Assembly: GCA_016462245.1 (NCBI GenBank)
Contig: JAEMTR010000038.1
Coordinates: 1-6,534 of the forward strand
Direction of reading: 5' to 3'
DNA length: 6,534 bases
DNA from: Solirubrobacteraceae bacterium
GTDB lineage: Bacteria; Actinomycetota; Thermoleophilia; Solirubrobacterales; Solirubrobacteraceae
Of the stretch, positions 1 to 5,380 are shown one piece after another. Made by a program: the position numbers and the translations under genes. Position 1 is the stretch's first letter; each line of letters begins with the position of its first letter. Under the pieces are notes generated by a model, which saw nothing but the letters and a program-made list of their open reading frames with translations, did no database searches and was not told where the DNA came from.

Positions 1-665
1 GGGCAACGCGCGCAAAGACGACCGCCGACATCGAACGCACGGCTTTGGCGTTAGCTGCCGCTGGGATGAGCCCATCAACCGGCGGCCTGCTGACGCGGCT
101 AAAGCGCAGCCAGCGGGCCGACGGATCGTTCGCTGGACTAATCAACCTGACCTCCTACGGCCTGCTCGCTCTGCGCGCCAGCGGTCGCCGGGCTTCGGGC
201 AGCCCGGTCCGCAAGGCGGCAGCGTGGATCACGCGGCGCCAGAACCGAGATGGTGGCTTCAACTACGCACGCCGAGGCGGCGCAAGCTCGATCGACGACA
301 CGGCCGGCGCGGTGCAGGCGATCGCTGCCGGGGGGCTCGGTCGCGGCAGGGCCGCGCAAAGAGCGGCTCGATACCTGGCCGCGCGCCAGAACCGTGATGG
401 CGGCTACCCACTTCAGTCGGGCGGCCGATCGAATGCGCAGTCGACGGCGCTGGCCGTTCAAGCGCTCGTCGCCGTAGGCCGCAACCCCGACTATCAACGG
501 CGAGGCGGCGCCCGCTCGCCGCTCAGCTACATCCGTTCGCTCCAGACTTCAGGCGGGTATGTCCGCTACTCGCAGAGCAGCTCGGCAACGCCGGTTTGGG
601 TCACCTCGCAGTCGCTCGCGGCGCTTGCCAAGCGGCCGCTTCCGATCAGGATCGTCCGGCGGTGA
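1..665 (+). CDS. Prenyltransferase/squalene-oxidase repeat protein, C-terminal part (5' end outside window)
   Basis: The reading frame is open from base 3 to the TGA at 663-665, giving 220 visible residues. The TTG at 45 is not a credible start, because the residues before it (ADIERTALAL) already look like a helix of this fold. Four repeat units are marked by QRADGSF (codon at 111), QNRDGGF (240), QNRDGGY (387) and QTSGGY (543), spaced 43, 49 and 52 codons apart. This is the Q-x-x-D-G-G-[FY] signature of alpha/alpha-barrel proteins such as squalene-hopene cyclases, protein prenyltransferases and the cobalamin binder intrinsic factor. A segment SIDDTAG (288-308) resembles the cyclase DxDDTA catalytic motif but lacks its first Asp. 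The C-terminus ends shortly after VWVTSQSLAAL, so nothing is fused downstream. The specific function is unknown: it could be a terpene-cyclase relative or a non-enzymatic binding protein. Family assignment is firm, substrate is not. Confidence 0.85.
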   Translation, partial: ATRAKTTADIERTALALAAAGMSPSTGGLLTRLKRSQRADGSFAGLINLTSYGLLALRASGRRASGSPVRKAAAWITRRQNRDGGFNYARRGGASSIDDTAGAVQAIAAGGLGRGRAAQRAARYLAARQNRDGGYPLQSGGRSNAQSTALAVQALVAVGRNPDYQRRGGARSPLSYIRSLQTSGGYVRYSQSSSATPVWVTSQSLAALAKRPLPIRIVRR

Positions 666-718
666 GCTTCTCCGCGCCAGAGCAGCAAGGGGCGAGTCGC
701 CGCCGCCACTCAATCGTC

Positions 719-724
719 TAACTT
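719..724 (+). promoter_or_regulatory. Possible -10 element (TAACTT) for a near-leaderless pnt transcript
   Basis: The 69-base gap between the repeat protein and the transhydrogenase has a locally AT-richer patch containing TAACTT, which fits the TANNNT form of an actinobacterial -10 element. It ends 10 bases before the ATG at 735. No purine-rich Shine-Dalgarno sequence lies before that ATG, so a very short leader or a leaderless mRNA would fit. I see no convincing -35 hexamer about 17 bases upstream. The match is short and could be chance. Confidence 0.2.
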
Positions 725-734
725 TCGCTGCTCG

Positions 735-1883
735 ATGCGTATTGCCGTCCCGACAGAACACGATCCTGATGAGCGACGTGTTGCCCTAGTCCCTGAGGTC
801 GTGCGCAAACTCAGCGGCCGTGGGATTGAGCTTGCGATTGAGCGCGGCGCCGGTGAACGCGCGTTGATTAGCGACGCCGCCTTCGAAGAGGCTGGAGCGG
901 TGATCGTTGATTCCGCCGAGGTTTGGAAGTCCGACGTCGTGATCACGATCGCGCCGCCGCAGCCAGAGCAGATCGCTTCGATGAACGAGGGTTCGCTGCT
1001 GATCGGTTTCCTCGCGCCGCTGACAAGCGCGCCGACAGCGGTCGCTGCGCGCGACGCCAAAGTGACGGCCTTCGCGATGGAAGCGGTTCCGCGGATCAGC
1101 CGCGCGCAGGCGATCGACGCGCTCTCATCGCAGAGCAACGTCGCTGGCTACGAAGCCGTGATCATCGCCGCCGAGGAGCTAACGCGCTTCTTCCCAATGT
1201 TGATGACCGCTGCCGGAACAATCCCGCCGGCCAAGGTTCTCGTCCTCGGCGCCGGCGTCGCCGGTTTGCAGGCTCTGGCAACCGCACGCCGGCTCGGCGC
1301 CGTCGTGACCGGCTACGACGTTCGCCCAGAGGTTTCCGAACAGGTTGAATCGCTCGGAGCGTCGTTCCTCGATCTTGGTATCGAAGCCTCTGGTGATGGC
1401 GGCTACGCGCGTGAGCTCTCAGACGAGGAGCGCGCCGCCCAGCAGCAGGCGCTGAACGAGGCGATCACAGGATTCGACGTTGTGATCACAACCGCCTTGG
1501 TTCCCGGTCGCCCGGCGCCGAAGCTGATCTCCGCCGCAGCCGTCGAGGGGATGCGCGCCGGCTCAGTGATCGTTGACCTCGCCGGTGAGAGCGGCGGCAA
1601 CTGCGAGCTGACAGTTGCCGGCGAGAAGACGATCATCGACGGCGTCACGATTCTCTCGCCGCTGAACCTCCCGGCGCAGATGCCGGAGCACTCCTCACAG
1701 CTCTACGCGCGCAACGTGCTGGCGCTGCTCGACCTAATGATCAACGATGGCGACGAGGGCGCGGCGACGACGCTGGAGCCCGACTTTGAGGATGAGATCA
1801 TCAGCGGTTCCTGCATCGCCAAGAGCGGCGAGATTGTCCACCCCGGAGCGAAGGCGGCGGTCGAAGGCGCCGCCGGCGTATAG
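735..1883 (+). CDS. pntAA: NAD(P) transhydrogenase subunit alpha-1 (soluble NAD(H)-binding domain I)
   Basis: This 382-residue protein is the cytoplasmic hydride-donor subunit of the Re/Si-specific, proton-pumping transhydrogenase, which reduces NADP+ with NADH. The alanine dehydrogenase/PNT N-terminal domain begins at residue 1 with MRIAVPTE. The RISRAQ segment (residues 120-125), followed by D128 and S131, carries the family's 'RQD loop' residues known from Rhodospirillum rubrum domain I (R127, Q132, D135, S138 there). The Rossmann dinucleotide motif GAGVAG is at 172-177, and D195 in GYDVRPE is the expected acid that binds the NAD ribose and excludes NADP. Conserved TTALVPGRPAPKLI (252-265) and SSQLYARN (320-327) follow. 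Unlike E. coli PntA there is no membrane region after residue 382, because that part is the next gene. The ATG at 735 aligns with the family N-terminus; no clear ribosome site precedes it. First gene of the pnt cluster. Confidence 0.96.
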   Translation: MRIAVPTEHDPDERRVALVPEVVRKLSGRGIELAIERGAGERALISDAAFEEAGAVIVDSAEVWKSDVVITIAPPQPEQIASMNEGSLLIGFLAPLTSAPTAVAARDAKVTAFAMEAVPRISRAQAIDALSSQSNVAGYEAVIIAAEELTRFFPMLMTAAGTIPPAKVLVLGAGVAGLQALATARRLGAVVTGYDVRPEVSEQVESLGASFLDLGIEASGDGGYARELSDEERAAQQQALNEAITGFDVVITTALVPGRPAPKLISAAAVEGMRAGSVIVDLAGESGGNCELTVAGEKTIIDGVTILSPLNLPAQMPEHSSQLYARNVLALLDLMINDGDEGAATTLEPDFEDEIISGSCIAKSGEIVHPGAKAAVEGAAGV

Positions 1884-1887
1884 GAGG
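1882..1887 (+). promoter_or_regulatory. Shine-Dalgarno AGGAGG for pntAB, overlapping the pntAA stop
   Basis: AGGAGG shares two bases with the TAG stop of the upstream subunit and sits 8 bases before the GTG at 1896. It is the best ribosome site in the window, and it fixes the GTG as the start of the small membrane subunit. The placement suggests that ribosomes finishing alpha-1 can readily reinitiate on alpha-2. Confidence 0.85.
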
Positions 1888-1895
1888 CAACGGCC

Positions 1896-2210
1896 GTGTT
1901 CATCACCAACGTCGCGATTCTCGTGCTGGCCGGCTTCGTCGGCTACGCCGTGATCTCAAAGGTCCCGAACACGCTGCACACGCCACTGATGTCCGGCACC
2001 AACGCAATCCACGGAATCGTTGTCCTTGGCGGCATCATCGTGCTCGGCCTCGGCGAGGATTTGAGCACTCTCGACAAGGGGCTGCTGATGATTGCGATCG
2101 TCTTCGGCACGATCAACGTAGTCGGCGGCTTCCTCGTTACAGACCGCATGCTGGAGATGTTCAAGAGCAAGCCGGCGCCGGTCAAACAGGATGATGAGGA
2201 GCAGAAATGA
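1896..2210 (+). CDS. pntAB: NAD(P) transhydrogenase subunit alpha-2 (small membrane subunit)
   Basis: This 104-residue integral membrane protein corresponds to the C-terminal membrane part of E. coli PntA and contributes three helices to the proton channel. Predicted membrane segments are about residues 2-21, 37-54 and 63-83. The diagnostic stretch HTPLMSGTNAIHGI (28-41) joins helices one and two. It contains H39 (codon at 2010), where E. coli PntA has Ser in TNAISGI; this His lies in the helix that carries a functionally important alpha-2 His in the Thermus thermophilus enzyme. NVVGGFLVTDRML (74-86) closes the domain, followed by a short charged tail. The length is normal for a free-standing alpha-2. 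The start is GTG, supported by a strong ribosome site. The gene overlaps the next one by 4 bases (ATGA), implying translational coupling and balanced subunit production. Confidence 0.95.
   Translation: MFITNVAILVLAGFVGYAVISKVPNTLHTPLMSGTNAIHGIVVLGGIIVLGLGEDLSTLDKGLLMIAIVFGTINVVGGFLVTDRMLEMFKSKPAPVKQDDEEQK
2196..2201 (+). promoter_or_regulatory. Ribosome binding site GAGGAG for pntB, inside the end of pntAB
   Basis: GAGGAG lies 5 bases before the ATG at 2207, within the last codons of the alpha-2 gene. Together with the ATGA overlap of stop and start, it supports the chosen pntB start and coupled translation. Confidence 0.75.
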
Positions 2211-3631
2211 GCGCCCCGCTCGCAACCTCCTTGATCCATTCCAGCGAGCTGATCGCCGTGCTTTACATCGTCGCTTTCAGCCTCTTCATCTACGGGCTAA
2301 GCGGGCTTACCGGGCCGCGCACAGCGGTCCGCGGCAACCGCATCGCCGCGGTCGGAATGGGGATCGCGGTGCTTGCGACGTTCCTGATCGACGGGATGGG
2401 CAATTGGGTTCTGATTTTCATCGCGCTGATCATCGGCACGATCATCGGCATCCCTTCAGCGCGCAGCGTCAAAATGACTGCCGTGCCGCAGATGGTGGCG
2501 CTCTTCAACGGCGTCGGTGGCGGCGCCATCGCGCTGATCGCATGGGCCGAGTTCAATGACAGCGCTGGCTTTGCCGATAAGCCGCTGACCTTCATCATTC
2601 CCTCGCTCTTCGCGGCGATAGTCGGCTCGGTCAGCTTCTGGGGCTCAAACATTGCCTTCGCCAAGCTGCAGGAGATTCTCCCCGGTCACCCGATCGGTGC
2701 AGGCCGCCTGCAGCAGCCATTGAACCTGCTGCTGCTGCTAATTGCAGTCGGCTCGGCGGCTGCAATTGCCAGCGGCGAGACGGCGACGGTTTACATCCTC
2801 GTCTTGCTGATCGCCTCAGCGCTGCTCGGGCTCTTCGTCGTGCTGCCGATCGGCGGCGCAGATATGCCGGTTGTGATCTCGCTGCTGAACGCCTTAACCG
2901 GCCTTTCTGCCGCCGCCACCGGACTGGCGCTCAACAACACGGCGCTGATCGTCGCCGGCATGATCGTCGGCGCCTCGGGCACGATCCTGACGCGGCTGAT
3001 GGCCGACGCGATGAACCGCTCGATCCCCAGCATCATCGCCGGTGGTTTTGGTGGCGGTGGCGGCGAAGTTGGAGCAGAAGGAGCCGGCGAGAACGGCGGC
3101 ACGGTTCGCGCGACGAGCGCCGCCGACGCGGCAATTCAGATGGCCTTCGCGCGCCAGGTCGTAATCGTTCCCGGCTACGGAATGGCCGTCGCGCAGGCAC
3201 AGCATGCCGTGCGTGAGCTGGCAAGCGAACTTGAAAAGCGCAACGTTGAAGTGAAGTACGCAATCCATCCGGTCGCGGGCCGCATGCCGGGTCATATGAA
3301 CGTGCTGCTGGCCGAGGCCGACGTCCCTTATGACCAGCTCAAAGAGATGGATGAGATCAACCCTGAGTTCAGCCGCACCGACGTGGCGCTCGTGATCGGC
3401 GCCAACGACGTCACCAACCCGGCCGCCAACACCAATTCCGACTCGCCGATCTACGGCATGCCGATCCTCAACGTCAACGAGTCAAAATCAGTGATCGTGC
3501 TGAAGCGTTCGATGAACCCAGGCTTCGCCGGAATCGAAAACGAGCTCTACTTCGAGCCGATGACTTCGATGCTCTTTGGCGACGCGAAGAGCTCGGTCGC
3601 TGAAATCACGAGCGAGCTAACGGCGCTGTAG
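2207..3631 (+). CDS. pntB: NAD(P) transhydrogenase subunit beta (membrane domain plus NADP(H)-binding domain III)
   Basis: This 474-residue protein completes the enzyme in the cytoplasmic membrane. Residues about 1-270 are mostly hydrophobic, consistent with the family's nine helices. Residues about 278-305 form a Gly-rich hinge (IAGGFGGGGGE), and the remainder is the NADP(H)-binding domain III. Visible domain III motifs are GYGMAVAQAQ (323-332), HPVAGRMPGHMN (354-365), GANDVTNPAA (398-407) and KRSMNPGFAG (433-442). In the channel, VALFNG aligns with E. coli VAILHS, so N101 (codon at 2507) replaces the proton-relay His91 of E. coli. N228 in SLLNALTG matches E. coli Asn222. The length is close to the E. 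coli subunit (about 460 residues). The ATG at 2207 overlaps the preceding stop and has a good ribosome site. No frameshift or missing core motif is seen, so the enzyme should be functional. Confidence 0.97.
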   Translation: MSAPLATSLIHSSELIAVLYIVAFSLFIYGLSGLTGPRTAVRGNRIAAVGMGIAVLATFLIDGMGNWVLIFIALIIGTIIGIPSARSVKMTAVPQMVALFNGVGGGAIALIAWAEFNDSAGFADKPLTFIIPSLFAAIVGSVSFWGSNIAFAKLQEILPGHPIGAGRLQQPLNLLLLLIAVGSAAAIASGETATVYILVLLIASALLGLFVVLPIGGADMPVVISLLNALTGLSAAATGLALNNTALIVAGMIVGASGTILTRLMADAMNRSIPSIIAGGFGGGGGEVGAEGAGENGGTVRATSAADAAIQMAFARQVVIVPGYGMAVAQAQHAVRELASELEKRNVEVKYAIHPVAGRMPGHMNVLLAEADVPYDQLKEMDEINPEFSRTDVALVIGANDVTNPAANTNSDSPIYGMPILNVNESKSVIVLKRSMNPGFAGIENELYFEPMTSMLFGDAKSSVAEITSELTAL

Positions 3632-3632
3632 C

Positions 3633-3668
3633 GCGCCAAGCTGGTGCCCGCCGCCCGCAGTGGCTGCG
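3633..3668 (+). other. Two small tandem hairpins between pntB and glpD
   Basis: Directly after the pntB stop, GCGCCA (3633-3638) can pair with TGGTGC (3642-3647) around a 3-base loop, with one G-T wobble. CGCAG (3656-3660) pairs perfectly with CTGCG (3664-3668) around TGG. Neither is followed by a T run, so they are not standard intrinsic terminators. They may stabilise the 3' end of a pnt mRNA, attenuate readthrough into glpD, or be chance pairings in GC-rich DNA. Confidence 0.22.
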
Positions 3669-3681
3669 AGACTAACGCGAG

Positions 3682-5370
3682 ATGATTGAACGCAGCAAAG
3701 CCCTCGAACAGCTCGCCAGTCAGCACTTTGACGTCGTCGTGATCGGCGGTGGCATTACTGGCGCTGGCGTTGCGCTCGACGCCGCGACGCGCGGTTACAC
3801 GGTTGCGCTGATTGAGCGCGCTGACTTCGCTTCGGGAACATCGAGCCGTTCATCGAAGCTCGTTCACGGCGGGCTGCGCTACCTGCAGCAGTTCGATCTC
3901 GGGCTTGTCCGCGAAGCGCTGCTGGAGCGCCAGATCATGGTTCGTTTGGCACCACACCTAGTCAAGCCACTGCCGATGATTGTGCCTGCCTTTGACGGCG
4001 AACGGCCGGACCGCAGGCTCGGGGTGGGACTCAACCTCTATGACGTGATGGCGGTCGATAAATTGCGTGGGCGGCGCAAGCGCGACGGTGAGGATGACGA
4101 TCCGTTCGGCGCCGACTGGTCGCCCGAGCGCCATCGGATGATCGATGGGGCAGAGGTCGTTGAACGAGTGCCCGCGCTCGCCCCCCGTAACCCGACCGGC
4201 GGCTACCTCTTCTACGACTGCCAGACCGACGATTCAAGGCTCGTGCTGACGGCGCTCGAGGAAGCTGAGAGGTTCGGCACGGTCTGCGCCAACCGCGTTG
4301 AAGCGACCGGCCTTGTGGAGAAGAACGGCCGCGCGCGAGGAATCGCGGTGCGCGACGTCGAGAGCGGAAGTCAGTTCGAGATCGAGGCAGACAACGTCGT
4401 CAACGCGACCGGTGTTTGGGCCGACCGGCTACGCCCCGATGACCTTCACGATGAAGCTGACCTGCCGGTGATTCGGCCCAGTCGCGGAACGCACATCACG
4501 ATTTCGAACGCGAAACTGCCGCTCAATGACGGCGTGATCGTGCCGGCTGGGGAGGGGCGCTCAATCTTCGCGCTGCCGTGGCTTGGCTCGACGCTGATCG
4601 GGACGACCGACAACGACTACGACGAGACCGAGCTCGATCACGTCAGTCCGGCGGTCTCCGACATCGAATACCTGCTCGACGCGACAAACGAGTTCTTCGC
4701 GACCGACTTCGACGCCAGCGACGTAAGCGGCGCCTTTGCCGGAGTGCGGCCGCTGATAGCGACCGGCGATCCGAAGAAGTCGGTTGACATTTCACGCCGC
4801 GCCGAGCTTTACGAGACCAGCAACGGGATGATCACGATCACAGGCGGCAAGCTGACGACCTGGCGGCGGATGGGCAAGATGGCGGTTGACCGAATCGTCG
4901 AACGTGATTCGCGCGATGCTCCCTGCCGCACCGAGGAGATCCCGCTCGGGCAGGCGATTGAAGCGAAGGATCTGCCACGGGTCGAAGGCGTCCCCGAAGA
5001 GGCCTATGAGCAGCTCGCTGGCCGCTACGGCTACCGCGCGCGCGACGTGCTGGCAGTAGCCGCCGAGCGCGGCGAGCTGGCGCAGCCAATCGTGGCCGAC
5101 GGGCCGACCGATCTGCTCGCCGAGGTCGTCTTCGCTGCGCGCCATGAGCAGGCGCGGAGCGTTGGTGACGCGCTGCTGCGCCGCAGCCGCGTTGCGCTGC
5201 TGGCGGCCAGAGAGGTAACCGCCGATGACGACGCGGTCGCACGCCGCGCTGCGCAGGCGATGGCCGGTGAACTTGGCTGGGATGAGGCACGCGTTGAAGC
5301 TGAGGTGGCGAACTTCAGCGCTGAGGCCGCTGCCGAGGGAATCGTCGCCAACGTCGCGCCGACTGCGTAG
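3682..5370 (+). CDS. glpD: FAD-dependent glycerol-3-phosphate dehydrogenase (aerobic type)
   Basis: This 562-residue flavoenzyme oxidises sn-glycerol 3-phosphate to dihydroxyacetone phosphate and passes electrons to membrane quinone (probably menaquinone in an actinobacterium); family members are peripheral membrane proteins. The N-terminal FAD fold shows GGGITGAG (22-29) and E45 at the end of the second strand, which contacts the FAD ribose. The GlpD signature GTSSRSSKLVHGGLRYL is at 52-68. NATGVWAD (241-248), GTHITI (269-274) and WLGSTLIGTTD (300-310) follow. AGVRPL (353-358) holds R356, matching substrate-binding Arg317 of E. coli GlpD, and GGKLTTWR (388-395) is the closing FAD-contact motif. 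Residues about 415-555 form the helical C-terminal domain (VVFAARHEQARSVGDALLRRSR, 482-503, is its core; shown here as two parts, VVFAARHEQA and RSVGDALLRRSR). The ATG at 3682 leaves a normal 16-residue lead before the FAD fold; only a weak GAG precedes it. It lies 50 bases after pntB and may be co-transcribed with it. No glycerol kinase or facilitator gene is visible here. Confidence 0.96.
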   Translation: MIERSKALEQLASQHFDVVVIGGGITGAGVALDAATRGYTVALIERADFASGTSSRSSKLVHGGLRYLQQFDLGLVREALLERQIMVRLAPHLVKPLPMIVPAFDGERPDRRLGVGLNLYDVMAVDKLRGRRKRDGEDDDPFGADWSPERHRMIDGAEVVERVPALAPRNPTGGYLFYDCQTDDSRLVLTALEEAERFGTVCANRVEATGLVEKNGRARGIAVRDVESGSQFEIEADNVVNATGVWADRLRPDDLHDEADLPVIRPSRGTHITISNAKLPLNDGVIVPAGEGRSIFALPWLGSTLIGTTDNDYDETELDHVSPAVSDIEYLLDATNEFFATDFDASDVSGAFAGVRPLIATGDPKKSVDISRRAELYETSNGMITITGGKLTTWRRMGKMAVDRIVERDSRDAPCRTEEIPLGQAIEAKDLPRVEGVPEEAYEQLAGRYGYRARDVLAVAAERGELAQPIVADGPTDLLAEVVFAARHEQARSVGDALLRRSRVALLAAREVTADDDAVARRAAQAMAGELGWDEARVEAEVANFSAEAAAEGIVANVAPTA

Positions 5371-5373
5371 CCT
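5368..5373 (+). promoter_or_regulatory. Possible -10 element (TAGCCT) overlapping the glpD stop
   Basis: TAGCCT fits TANNNT and ends 7 bases before the ATG at 5381, a spacing suited to a leaderless transcript. That start has no Shine-Dalgarno sequence. However, the TA comes for free from the TAG stop, and there is no -35 match, so the evidence is thin. Confidence 0.15.
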
Positions 5374-5380
5374 TTGCTAG

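Noticed and set aside
45..47. TTG as the start codon of the first gene
   Set aside because: The frame is open upstream to the window edge and the upstream residues continue the helical repeat pattern, so the gene is cut by the window rather than starting here.
138..497. Minus-strand open frame opposite the squalene-cyclase-like repeats
   Set aside because: The + strand encodes four clear family repeats here. The antisense frame is Arg/Ala-rich with no family features and is a GC-rich shadow.
691..701. Palindrome GGCGAGTCGCC as a terminator after the first gene
   Set aside because: The full palindrome leaves a one-base loop; a realistic loop leaves only a 3-bp stem, and no T tract follows.
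2191..2559. 122-codon + strand frame overlapping the start of pntB
   Set aside because: It is an out-of-frame shadow rich in Arg and His; the pntB frame is unmistakable over the same bases.
2710..2732. 7-bp inverted repeat (GCAGCAG / CTGCTGC) inside pntB
   Set aside because: It arises from Gln-Gln and Leu-rich codons in a membrane segment that is conserved as protein; no regulatory role is indicated.
3042..3105. Gly-rich stretch in pntB as a possible insertion or repeat expansion
   Set aside because: A flexible linker between the membrane domain and domain III is normal in this family, and flanking motifs are in the expected places.
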